Shown here piece by piece: positions 8,801 to 14,799 of a DNA stretch of 18,277 nt. How positions within the stretch are numbered: position 1 is the stretch's first letter; each line of letters begins with the position of its first letter. The notes below the pieces were generated by a model. That model searched no databases and had not been told where the DNA came from. It was given only the letters and a program-made list of their open reading frames with translations. Both the position numbers and the translations under genes were made by a program. Source of the stretch: Lentisphaeria bacterium (GTDB lineage: Bacteria; Verrucomicrobiota; Lentisphaeria; Oligosphaerales; Oligosphaeraceae); NCBI GenBank assembly GCA_028699735.1, contig JAQVUB010000008.1, positions 1 through 18,277 of the forward strand. Reading direction: 5' to 3'.

Positions 8801-9308
8801 TATTCCAGCTGTTGTCCGACTTGTTCGCCGAATAAGAATGTTTGCGGTCAAAAATCACCCGTTTGCTGTTGATCAGCAGATGATAAGTTGTATCCCGGTC
8901 GTTTTCCCAGGGATTGAAAATCAGTTCAATCGAGTCATCGTAGTAAACGCCACCATCGCGCTCGGTTGCACGGGTGACCAAACCGCCGCCCGGATCATTG
9001 TTCGGAGTGCTCGTCTTTACCCCAACATAAATATGCTCCGCATCCCTGGCAAGATAGATATAGCCACGCTCCACCGGCAATAAACCCTTGCCATTCCGGA
9101 TGAAACCGGCATACTTGACGCCCGCAGACCACTCCTGTTCGCTGATCTTTCCATCAATCTGAGGAGCTTCTTCCGGGCGACAGACCGACAACACCACGCT
9201 GGCATTGCCATCCCAGGTCTCGGAAAGCATCTTCTCAATCGCTTCCGGTGACAGCTGGGCAACAACACTCCAACCCCATAACGCAGACAACAACAGTATC
9301 TTTTTCAT
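5853..9308 (-). CDS. Secreted CBM9-domain / GH123-like (DUF6067-type) putative glycoside hydrolase, paralogue 2
   Basis: A 1151-residue exported protein, paralogue of the one at 308-3772. The signal peptide MKKILLLSALWGWSVVA is cut before Q18. A CBM9-like domain spans about 46-235 (QIDGKISEQEW, IYVGVKTS, YDDSIELIF, WWDIEVKIPLSEFG, LNVARNW). The GH123/DUF6067-like blocks are FGMQATPVKP (695-704), VYLDDMFLMP (D888, D889), HMTNA (943-947) and SWE (961-963). A C-terminal beta domain covers about 1080-1151. Motifs stay within 4 residues of those in paralogue 1, so the two differ by few indels. The frame is open up to 9350, but the extra 14 residues overlap the pseudopilin gene and would hide the signal peptide. 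ATG 9308, preceded by AAAGGAAG, is the natural start, 14 bp after the pseudopilin stop. Substrate is unknown. Confidence 0.85.
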   Translation of the reverse strand: MKKILLLSALWGWSVVAQLSPEAIEKMLSETWDGNASVVLSVCRPEEAPQIDGKISEQEWSAGVKYAGFIRNGKGLLPVERGYIYLARDAEHIYVGVKTSTPNNDPGGGLVTRATERDGGVYYDDSIELIFNPWENDRDTTYHLLINSKRVIFDRKHSYSANKSDNSWNIQHIEIGSRAESNWWDIEVKIPLSEFGIGGSIFSLNVARNWQNGIGSTALIPAASHLDKNRMLTLVSEANSPVLRMHDLGAPEEGNWRVDLEAANLTSRPLMLAACLRKYSWPKVDGKPQVKIEMEKLSTQALASGESAKLLLSHDTSDSYIRKLSVALIDQESGRVYFRRLISAQREVFTGNHPATGTFEMSGFGTGVCWYYPSFNKVSVRINLNSTLKPREVAASAGAETLVLQKQKGYYSGLFEVPSQEGDHPLSVSIRDEQGKQKSFANLLTLTKKKFPWENNRLGCEPVIIPPFTPIAAKSNQVDVLLRSHRVSAGGLWDSLVADGAELLAAPMSWQMVVDGKGEEFSGEAPHFRVLHGGHSASAAAVSTTRSGLELHFQLTYEYDGFYWVNCRFDKVPENKIDRLTLVIPLKDEQVPLFHIVSNTIRSNPGGAIPQGEGQIWDGSMLARPKGNMHPQLVPYLWLGGVMKGLSWFTDSSFGYKLAKDQSAVRLIRKEGILRVEIDIINRPVRLENGHSFAFGMQATPVKPVDLASRRLCYDTSGEGIDGMLNIQSIYLGLLGYPSGWSKIPAGGDYSMVRYLTEVSRQGLNEDISAKLQEFINRHDQNILAGIAAIPSGNDVDQVQHYQRVRKNFIQINYGPGERRKSLGSKYSDPRLIYKSDETAQYFKSEWWIDNVGYFGAWRSYPVRSNLDYMVYAYAEEMKNGLHGVYLDDMFLMPNCNPDTVARIDDEGELHSQIGILVMRELVKRLAVLQHQYQLYPRHLQIHMTNAQLVPCFSFATAQLSWERMFGETPLPERYRPDEILAEGIGERLGLESIALGGILKEDTPYKDWAAKKAVLTRSFLALSLPYGIKGKNRLSPNDIDWPTVAPVYEIMSRFGFWEEDCRFVPCWEKNPDISCSSPNVLMASYHRPGKILLILGNTGEKTAFSVAINQQKLELPRDTPILDLESMQTVNPAELTLAKYDFKIIQIGKP

Positions 9309-9322
9309 CGTTCCCGCTTCCT

Positions 9323-10036
9323 TTATAATGCATGAAGTCCCACAGAACATAAATCCTGACTTTTATCAAACCGGTTTTCTAAAAATTTCACTGCCACATC
9401 ACTGATAGAATACGCCGACACGCTTCCTGCTCCGCTGGTGATATTTGCCTTCAGCCCATGCCGCATATGAATCACCCGGTTGAGCCCGAAAGAATTTGCC
9501 CCGGTCCATTGCACATAGGTCGTCATCTGAGGAGTTCCACTGGTCTTTACCGAATCCATCAAAAGCATATAGGATTCCGGCCTGAGAATTTTTGATTGCG
9601 CCGGCGTCGGATTTTGCGGCAAACCGACATATCGCGGAGCAATAATCGTCGAGCCATTGCTGTAAAGCATATTGGCATAATGCTCCCCATAATTGCTGAC
9701 TGTGCGCAGAGGATATGACGGACACCGCGTCCTGGGATTCAACACCTCCTTCATATAGCCATACGAATCCAAACGCTTCGGCCAGTACATGCTGCCGGTC
9801 CAGCTGTCAACGTCACCATAGGCCGGAACAAGAAAATCGTTTTGATCATCAGCATATAAAATGAAAGCAATGTAAATCTGAGACTGATTGCCAATGCAGG
9901 TGATCGAACGGGCTTTCTCACGAGCCTTCCCCAATGCCGGCAAAAGCATCGAAGCCAAAATACCGATAATCGCTATAACTACAAGTAACTCAATCAGTGT
10001 AAAGTTGTTACAACTTTGACGGGACGGCATATTCAT
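9323..10036 (-). CDS. Prepilin-type N-terminal methylation pseudopilin with altered H-X9-DG tail, cassette 2
   Basis: A 237-residue pseudopilin. The leader MNMPSRQSCNN is followed by F12-TLIELLVVIAIIGILASML, with the conserved Glu at mature position 5, then LPALGKAREKA. Cys47 and Cys105 (TRCPSYP) are placed like the cysteine pair of the cassette-1 pseudopilin. The tail has MRHGLKANITSGAG: the H193-X9 spacing is kept but the expected Asp is Ala203, so the H-X9-DG signature is broken. Its ATG overlaps the stop of the upstream LacI gene as ATGA (10033-10036), which suggests translational coupling; an in-frame ATG at 10030 is an alternative. The gene ends 14 bp before the secreted hydrolase-like gene. 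Such pseudopilins probably assemble in the inner membrane and periplasm; the partner system is not in the window. Confidence 0.88.
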   Translation of the reverse strand: MNMPSRQSCNNFTLIELLVVIAIIGILASMLLPALGKAREKARSITCIGNQSQIYIAFILYADDQNDFLVPAYGDVDSWTGSMYWPKRLDSYGYMKEVLNPRTRCPSYPLRTVSNYGEHYANMLYSNGSTIIAPRYVGLPQNPTPAQSKILRPESYMLLMDSVKTSGTPQMTTYVQWTGANSFGLNRVIHMRHGLKANITSGAGSVSAYSISDVAVKFLENRFDKSQDLCSVGLHAL

Positions 10037-11046
10037 GACTGAATTTTCTCCTCTTTCCGGGCAAATGAACAGGACTCACGTTTCATCAAAACTGGCTTCA
10101 GCAAATATTCTTTCCGGGGAGCAGCAGGATTGCTGATCCTATGCAACAGGCTCTTCCACAGCAAATCAGCACAGGAAACGTCCTCTCCCAACCCAAAGGT
10201 GGTCAAAGACGGAGTGCTGTAGGATGCTCCAGGAATATCGTCGTAACCGATAATACTGAGATCCTCCGGCACACGCAATCCCGCTTCCAAGGCCGCCCGC
10301 AACGCACCAAGGGCAATCTGATCGTCATGCGCAAACAAGGCCGTCGGCAGCGGCCTACTGCGAAGAATCGCCTGCATCCCTTGATAACCCAGTGCAAAGT
10401 TGTCGCCACCCAACGAATGGGTATAAAGCCATTCAGGCTGCAACAAAAACCCCCTGCTCCGTATGTTCTCCATAAAACAGCGCGTCCGGGCAGTCCCCGG
10501 CTCCCGGGATATGTGCCCTATGCGACGATGACCCAGCTCCACAAGATACCCAAAAACCGAATTCAAAGCATGCGAAAAATCATGAATGACCCCATCAAAA
10601 CGCGCATCCGCATTGTAATAAGTCACTACCGGAAACGGCAAATCTCCCGGCAAAACCCCCGGCTCTACCGTGATGATGCCTTCCAACTGCTGCGACAAAA
10701 CCATCTCCGTCGCTTTTTTTTGACCCTCGCAATCCTCCCAAAACGCAAAACTCCCCATGTAACCACTTGCGTAAATCACTTTCTGTAACGACGATAACAA
10801 CGCCGCATAAAAGGGAGAATACGGAGCAGGAAACAAAATCCCTACTGTCCGCGAACGCCCACTGCGCAAAACCTTCGCAGCACGATTCGCACGATACCCC
10901 AATGCCTCCGCAGCAGCTTGTATCCGAACAAGGTTCTTCGATGATACCTTCCCGCTATCACGACTGCTGAACGCATACGCTACCGTACTCTTCGATAAAC
11001 CAACTCGATTGGCTATGTCTATGATGGTAACACGCTTCAACATCAT
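10033..11046 (-). CDS. LacI-family transcriptional regulator, cassette 2
   Basis: A 337-residue regulator of normal LacI/GalR length. The helix-turn-helix is TIIDIANRVGLSKSTVAYAF (7-26), with a canonical hinge (RANRAAKVLRSGRSRTVGIL) and a sugar-binding core: SPFYAALLSSLQKVI, LVELGHRRIGHI, PTALFAHDDQIALGAL, PEDLSIIGYDDIPGASYSTPSLTT. The end is VLMKRESC, a common terminus in the family. It heads the upstream cassette and overlaps the pseudopilin gene by 4 bp (ATGA). Two ATG codons stand in tandem (11046 and 11043); no strong Shine-Dalgarno is visible. A perfect palindrome with central CG lies 24 bp upstream, the expected place for autorepression. Its recognition helix differs from that of the cassette-1 regulator, so the two probably bind different sites. 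Confidence 0.92.
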   Translation of the reverse strand: MMLKRVTIIDIANRVGLSKSTVAYAFSSRDSGKVSSKNLVRIQAAAEALGYRANRAAKVLRSGRSRTVGILFPAPYSPFYAALLSSLQKVIYASGYMGSFAFWEDCEGQKKATEMVLSQQLEGIITVEPGVLPGDLPFPVVTYYNADARFDGVIHDFSHALNSVFGYLVELGHRRIGHISREPGTARTRCFMENIRSRGFLLQPEWLYTHSLGGDNFALGYQGMQAILRSRPLPTALFAHDDQIALGALRAALEAGLRVPEDLSIIGYDDIPGASYSTPSLTTFGLGEDVSCADLLWKSLLHRISNPAAPRKEYLLKPVLMKRESCSFARKEEKIQS

Positions 11047-11069
11047 TTAACCATCTTTGATAATTTACT

Positions 11070-11081
11070 TGGAACGTTCCA
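11070..11081. promoter_or_regulatory. Perfect palindrome TGGAACGTTCCA, candidate LacI operator 2
   Basis: A 12-bp perfect palindrome with the central CG typical of LacI/GalR operators lies 24 bp upstream of the cassette-2 regulator in an AT-rich stretch (TATTTATAT upstream, TAAATTAT downstream on the minus strand). I found no second copy in the window. I could not fix a convincing -35/-10 pair around it. Confidence 0.6.
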
Positions 11082-11438
11082 TATAAATAAAATAAGCAGG
11101 CAATGTGATTATGCAAATGCCAGTTCAATATTTAAGCAAGCATTCATATTGCTTGGGGTAATACGTCAGTGAACCTGGATGGCGGGGGTATTTGGTTGTA
11201 AAAAAACGTTGTCACCCGATTTAAGGATTTTTTTATATCCGTTTGCAAACCCATTTAACTGTTTTTCAAAGAATCCCGCAAGTTCATATATTATATTGTG
11301 TCAACAGAAGCATGAAAAAAGCACAGCGTGGCATTCGTCCGTATCCCGTCTTTATTACGAGCTGCTCAATTCCTAACGCTCTTTTGAACGCACTGCAAAT
11401 TCATATGCAAATTTTCCACCAAAGCAACAAACTCTCAA

Positions 11439-11479
11439 ATTTTTCGCGCCTTTCCGAGTCTTTTCGTTGTTAAAAAAGC
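11439..11479 (+). repeat. Dispersed intergenic repeat copy upstream of the glycosylase gene
   Basis: It reads in pieces TTTTTCGCGCCTTTCC, GAGTCTTTTCGTTGTTAAAAAAGC, close to the 216-241 copy (CCTTTTCGTGTCTTTCGTTGTTCAAAA). It ends 11 bp before the ATG of the glycosylase and contains a TTG that would extend that frame by eight codons. Confidence 0.65.
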
Positions 11480-11490
11480 TTTTTCGCAAT

Positions 11491-12132
11491 ATGCAATTCA
11501 AAATCACCCAGCAGGATAAAGACGCCTTATGCCGCCAGGCGCCGGAATTCGCGGCGCTGATCAAGCAGGCCGATGTGCAATCATTCGACTGCTCAGACGA
11601 TCTGTTTTTTGCCCTGGTGCAGAGCATTGCCTGGCAGCAGCTCTCCTTCAAAGCCGCCAGCGCAGTCTTTGCCCGCGTCGAAAAACTGCTCGATCCCATC
11701 ACTGCCAAAAATCTGCTCGAGGCCTCCTTTGACGCTTTGCGTGCCTGCGGACTGTCCGCCCGCAAAATCGAATATCTCCAGGGTATTGCCAAAGCCAGAC
11801 TTGAAGGCACCATCGATTTCGAGTCCCTGCCGCAAAAATCCGATCAGGAGATTATTAACCAGCTGGTGCAGCTCAAGGGCGTCGGGGTCTGGACTGCCGA
11901 AATGCTGCTGATTTTCGCGCTCGGACGAAGAGATGTACTCAGTTTCAAGGATCTCGGCATCCGCAAGGGCATCATGCTGCTGCATCAGCTCGATTCCCTC
12001 AGCGAAGAGGAATTCGAAGGGTACCGCAAGCGCTACTCACCCTATGGCACTCTCGCCTCACTCCTCCTCTGGCAAATCAAGGATGGCGGATTATGCGTCA
12101 ACACCGAAAAAACACCCAAAGACTTGGGGTGA
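11491..12132 (+). CDS. AlkA-like DNA-3-methyladenine glycosylase (HhH-GPD superfamily)
   Basis: A 213-residue base-excision repair enzyme that should remove alkylated bases from DNA in the cytoplasm. The helix-hairpin-helix is LKGVGVWTAEMLL (128-140), followed by the conserved DVLSFKDLGIRKG block in which D154 is the expected catalytic Asp. FALVQSIAWQQLSFKAA near the N-terminus matches the family's conserved helix. There is no Fe-S cluster Cys motif, as expected for AlkA rather than Nth/MutY. The frame is open to a TTG at 11467, but that TTG lies in a dispersed repeat, so ATG 11491 is chosen despite a poor ribosome site. The last residues (NTEKTPKDLG) are encoded by another repeat copy whose hairpin overlaps the stop, so the normal C-terminus probably ended near LLLWQIKDGG. 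No partner gene is evident. Confidence 0.88.
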   Translation: MQFKITQQDKDALCRQAPEFAALIKQADVQSFDCSDDLFFALVQSIAWQQLSFKAASAVFARVEKLLDPITAKNLLEASFDALRACGLSARKIEYLQGIAKARLEGTIDFESLPQKSDQEIINQLVQLKGVGVWTAEMLLIFALGRRDVLSFKDLGIRKGIMLLHQLDSLSEEEFEGYRKRYSPYGTLASLLLWQIKDGGLCVNTEKTPKDLG

Positions 12133-12180
12133 GCTGGCGCCCTCAACCCAATTTGTCCCGTCCGTGTCCCGTCCGTGTTA
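12103..12180. repeat. Dispersed repeat copy with hairpin, overlapping the glycosylase stop
   Basis: CGAAAAAACACCCAAAGACTTGGGGTG resembles the left arm of the 172-215 copy (CACGAAAAAACTTGGGGTG). A stem TTGGGGTGAG (12124-12133) pairs with CTCAACCCAA (12142-12151) with one mismatch and an 8-nt loop; TTTG follows, a weak terminator at best. Next come two tandem copies of the 11-mer GTCCCGTCCGT in 12154-12175. The TGA of the upstream gene (12130-12132) lies in the left arm. Confidence 0.6.
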
Positions 12181-12284
12181 TAAAAATCTATTATTCGGGT
12201 AAAAATGTCTGTTTTTCAGATTATATTTACCTGGATGTTTTCTGCGTTCATCGGAATAGCTATTGCGAAAGGCGGCAGGATGAA

Positions 12285-13475
12285 ATGAAGATTTCAGAAA
12301 AGAAAACCGCTTCATCATGCCGGCAAAGTCCGGGGGCTGTCATGGATTTTGCGGCATTGGTATCGTCCATCCGTCAAGTGCATGAGCAGTGCGCGGCTCA
12401 GGCGAATCGGGCGGTCAATACCGCTTTGACGATACGCAACTGGCTTATCGGCTGTTACATCCACGAGTATGAACGCCATGGCAAAGACAGGGCGTCCTAT
12501 GGGGAAGGCCTGGTTGACCGTCTCGCCGAAGAACTTGTTCACCACGGCATCACAGCATGTGACCGCCAACGTCTCTATGGCTATATCGCCTTTTTTCGCA
12601 CCTATCCACAATTCGCAGACGAAATTCCACCCGCAATATCAACAGTATCTGGGGTTCTGAAAGTCCGGTCACTGACCGGACAATCCGATGAAACTGCCAA
12701 AAAGCAAATTGTCCGGTCAGTGACCGGACAATTCATGCAACCTGCCGGGCTGCTCCTTGAGCGTCTCTCCTTCACACACCTCGATTTACTGACGACGTTG
12801 GACAATCCCCTCAAGCGGGCGTTTTACGAGATCGAATGCATTCGCGGCAACTGGTCTGTTCGTCAGCTCAAGCGTCAGATTGCAACGCTGTATTATGAGC
12901 GTTCGGGCCTTTCGGAGGACAAAGAAAAGCTCTCTGCAATGGCCAGGGCTAAAGCGGAAAAGGCTGAGCCAAAACTGGCCATACGGGATCCGTATATTTT
13001 TGAATTTCTCGGTCTGCGCGCCAAAGATGCCGTCACCGAGAGCAATCTGGAGACGGCCCTGGTCGAGAATCTGAAGGATTTTCTTCTCGAGCTGGGCAAT
13101 GGTTTCTGCCTGGAGGCACAGCAGAAAAGCATCCTTATCGGCAGAACGCGCGGCTTTGTCGATCTTGTCTTTTACCACCGCATACTCAAATGCCATGTTC
13201 TGGTGGAATTGAAGATGGATGATTGTCGCCATGAACACATCGGCCAGTTGAACACCTATGTCACCTGGTATCGCAAACACATGATGTCGGAAGGGGACAA
13301 CCCTCCGGTGGGTCTGCTGCTGTGCACCGGCAAGGACCGCACCCTGGTCGAATATGCCCTTGCCGCGGTGGACAACTGCCTCTTTGTGTCAAAATATCAA
13401 CTCGAACTGCCCAGTGAGAAAGACTTGCAGAAGTTCATCCAGGAACAATGCAAACAACTGGGCGAAAACATCTGA
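12285..13475 (+). CDS. DUF1016/YhcG-family PDDEXK nuclease domain protein
   Basis: A 396-residue protein of the DUF1016 (YhcG) family, often found in mobile or restriction-linked loci and predicted to be a nuclease. The N-terminal DUF1016_N-like region is about 20-165 (NWLIGCYIHEYERHGKDRASYGEGL, RLYGYIAFFRTYPQF). The C-terminal nuclease is about 205-375: IRDPYIFEFLGL, GFVDLVFYHRILKCHVLVELKM with D293 and E308-x-K310 forming the PDDEXK core, then GQLNTYVTWY and NPPVGLLLCTGKD. An in-frame codon exists far upstream (12093), but it overlaps the glycosylase. ATG 12285, with AGGA 4 nt before it, gives the family length. Residues 127-150 hold two copies of VRS(L/V)TGQ encoded by palindromic DNA, an insertion compared with the usual family layout as I remember it. 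No toxin, methylase or specificity partner is adjacent. Confidence 0.88.
   Translation: MKISEKKTASSCRQSPGAVMDFAALVSSIRQVHEQCAAQANRAVNTALTIRNWLIGCYIHEYERHGKDRASYGEGLVDRLAEELVHHGITACDRQRLYGYIAFFRTYPQFADEIPPAISTVSGVLKVRSLTGQSDETAKKQIVRSVTGQFMQPAGLLLERLSFTHLDLLTTLDNPLKRAFYEIECIRGNWSVRQLKRQIATLYYERSGLSEDKEKLSAMARAKAEKAEPKLAIRDPYIFEFLGLRAKDAVTESNLETALVENLKDFLLELGNGFCLEAQQKSILIGRTRGFVDLVFYHRILKCHVLVELKMDDCRHEHIGQLNTYVTWYRKHMMSEGDNPPVGLLLCTGKDRTLVEYALAAVDNCLFVSKYQLELPSEKDLQKFIQEQCKQLGENI
12663..12733. repeat. Paired palindromic repeats inside the DUF1016 gene
   Basis: Two direct copies 48 bp apart read GTCCGGTCA-N-TGACCGGAC (12663-12681, N=C; 12711-12729, N=G). Each is a perfect palindrome around its middle base. 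The second extends with AATT on both sides to 27 bp (12707-12733). Both are followed by AAT, so the direct repeat is 22 bp with one change. In frame they encode VRSLTGQS and VRSVTGQF, one exactly 16 codons after the other. Confidence 0.9.
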
Positions 13476-13882
13476 TTGAAAAACATCCGGACAAAAAAAC
13501 TGAAGTACTCCCCCCTTCGCAAGATGAAGAATTGATCCAACTTTCCTCCACCATAAAAAAATGTTGATTTGAAGCATGAGCCTGCTCCGGCAAAATCCTC
13601 ATACGCTAAAGACTGCTTTACGAAGTCGCCCCGGAGACAATATGAAGGTTAAGAGGGAATAAGCGGATAGGACGACACTGGAAAAGTTCTAATTCAAAAC
13701 AACAAGTTCAGACTGCCTTGCACCGATGATACTTGTTGCTGTCCCGTGGCATGACAAGTCTATGTTTTTTCCTTGAAAATAGATGCGTGTAATGGCAGAA
13801 GACTCTGCATCCCTCTGAAGTATCTGCGCCGTAGGAGCTTAACCATGCTTAACTAGGCCTGCTACCGTACCCATTGTTCATT

Positions 13883-14143
13883 TGCGCATATAGGCGGGGT
13901 GCAGTTCCCGAGAGGTAGACCCAATCCAATAAGGTACCAGGCTGCCGGTATAAAAAGGTGCGTAAGCGTCCCGCTTGCGATTGTTAATGACACTCAAACC
14001 CATTATGAAAACCAATCAAGCCGCAAGTACAATAAAACACAGTCGCCCCATCACAATCGCAAGCGGGACGCTTACGCACCTTTTTAAACCTGCACCCTTT
14101 TTGGACACCCACGACCTTTTGGGAACTGCACCCTATAGGCGCA
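13883..14143. repeat. Nested inverted-repeat element (outer arms)
   Basis: The left arm 13883-13909 (TGCGCATATAGG, CGGGGTGCAGTTCCC) and the reverse complement of the right arm 14121-14143 (TGCGCCTATAG, GGTGCAGTTCCC) match over about 22 bases with one mismatch and a 4-base gap. They enclose the 34-bp inverted repeat at 13951-14086. Part of the right side is repeated again: CTGCACCCTTTTTGG near 14090 and CTGCACCCTATAGG near 14126. Confidence 0.75.
13951..14086. repeat. Perfect 34-bp inverted repeat around a 68-nt core (MITE-like)
   Basis: Arm 13951-13984 starts TAAAAAGGTGCGTAAGCG and ends CCCGCTTGCGATTGT. Arm 14053-14086 is its exact reverse complement. Each arm can also fold on itself (GCGTAAGCG-TCC-CGCTTGCG with one G-T pair). 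The core 13985-14052 has no recognisable coding. TA stands at both outer ends, which would fit a small palindromic element that inserted at TA, but TA is also part of the palindrome, so this is not proof. Confidence 0.8.
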
Positions 14144-14176
14144 TGGAGTTCAGACTTCAGCCTGAAAACCATGCGC
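14139..14176. repeat. Two-step hairpin GCGCATGG/CCATGCGC
   Basis: GCGCATGG (14139-14146) pairs perfectly with CCATGCGC (14169-14176), and inside it TTCAG (14149-14153) pairs with CTGAA (14162-14166) around an 8-nt loop. It overlaps the right end of the outer inverted repeat. No T-tract follows on either strand, so it is not an obvious terminator. Confidence 0.6.
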
Positions 14177-14394
14177 TTGCACGACATGCGGATTCATGCG
14201 CGAGTTACACATGCGGGGGCGGGGAGCAGGCAATACCAAATCAGAAGCACTGGAGCAGCCGGCTCGAGAGGAACCATACTGACATAACCCCGTGCGGAGC
14301 TCGGAGTGCGACGCAACCCAATTGCTATGTGGCTCTTCGAGCCGGACGCATCGCTCAAAAAAATTATTGCTCTGAACCGATCAGCCCGACTTTC

Positions 14395-14799
14395 TTACAG
14401 GTGACTTTGATCGATTTTCCCTGATGACTGGTCGAGTTGAGCCAGGTACTTGGCCAATTTCCGGCATACTGCATCGACCCCCCGCTGGTATTCCTCTTCC
14501 TCGTCCACATTAAATATCAATGGCGCACCCTCCTCATCGACGTTATCGAGCAATAATTCCATCGCCGAAATATCGTGCGAATAGGAGTCATAGTTGAATG
14601 TCTCTGCGAGAAGATAGGAGCCGAGGGCAGACAAGCAATTCAAGTAACGATTCCTGGTGGTCTTGCCTTTTGCATCAATGCCCAAATCTGTCAGAAATGC
14701 CTCGAATATATCCCGCAACGCGACAGCCAGGGCTTTCTCCTTTTCCGGTTCCAATCCAAGCAACCAGTCCTCAATCTCAAAATAACGCTTTTTGTTCAT
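14395..14799 (-). CDS. Small acidic protein of unknown function
   Basis: A 134-residue protein that I do not recognise. It starts MNKKRYFEIEDWLLGLEPEKEKA, is largely helical, and has no signal peptide or membrane segment. An acidic patch NVDEEEEYQRGVDAVCRKLA lies near the C-terminus. The frame is open for 44 more codons upstream, but ATG 14799 is preceded by GGAAAGAGG with 6-nt spacing, which sets the start. It is encoded divergently from the NERD fragment and lies between that and the inverted-repeat region. CTGA-TCGGT-TCAG and a T-run past its stop may end its transcript. The setting suggests an island-associated accessory protein; no function is claimed. Confidence 0.65.
   Translation of the reverse strand: MNKKRYFEIEDWLLGLEPEKEKALAVALRDIFEAFLTDLGIDAKGKTTRNRYLNCLSALGSYLLAETFNYDSYSHDISAMELLLDNVDEEGAPLIFNVDEEEEYQRGVDAVCRKLAKYLAQLDQSSGKIDQSHL

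Larger units (their letters stand above)
11047..11490. other. Divergent intergenic region between cassette 2 and the DNA glycosylase
   Basis: About 440 bp without a credible gene; small open frames at 11179-11473 have no start signal or recognisable content. It contains the operator palindrome at 11070-11081, a 10-bp palindrome GTTTGCAAAC at 11241-11250, a weak inverted repeat AAGCAA/TTGCTT (11134-11139 with 11149-11154), and a dispersed repeat copy at 11439-11479. Promoters for both divergent genes must lie here but are not clear by eye. Confidence 0.6.
13476..14394. other. Gene-poor 0.9-kb region rich in inverted repeats
   Basis: No open frame here has convincing start signals or recognisable content; the longest (13975-14424, plus) runs through an inverted repeat and into the 3' end of the opposing gene. 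Structures seen are CAACAAGT/ACTTGTTG (13700-13707 with 13731-13738), the nested repeats at 13883-14143, a hairpin at 14139-14176, and GGCTC-TTC-GAGCC (14331-14343). Near 14357-14384 the minus strand reads CTGA-TCGGT-TCAG, nine more bases and seven T, a weak terminator for the gene at 14395. It may be a decayed mobile element or hold a structured RNA; I cannot name a family. Confidence 0.5.

Noticed and set aside
9309..9350. Upstream extension of the second secreted protein by 14 codons
   Set aside because: It overlaps the pseudopilin gene and would place residues before a clean signal peptide; ATG 9308 has its own ribosome site.
12093..12284. Upstream extension of the DUF1016 protein by 64 codons
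   Set aside because: It overlaps the glycosylase gene and the repeat copy, and has no family similarity. ATG 12285 has AGGA before it and gives the usual length.
12663..12733. CRISPR-like pair of repeats
   Set aside because: There are only two copies, they lie in frame inside a conserved gene, and no cas genes are present.
13883..13950. tRNA- or tmRNA-like sequence in the gene-poor region
   Set aside because: No T-loop GGTTCGA block, no acceptor pairing and no CCA end could be found.
13899..14424. Plus-strand open frames of 62 and 149 codons
   Set aside because: They run through the inverted repeats and into the opposing gene, have no ribosome site, and give low-complexity products of no known type.
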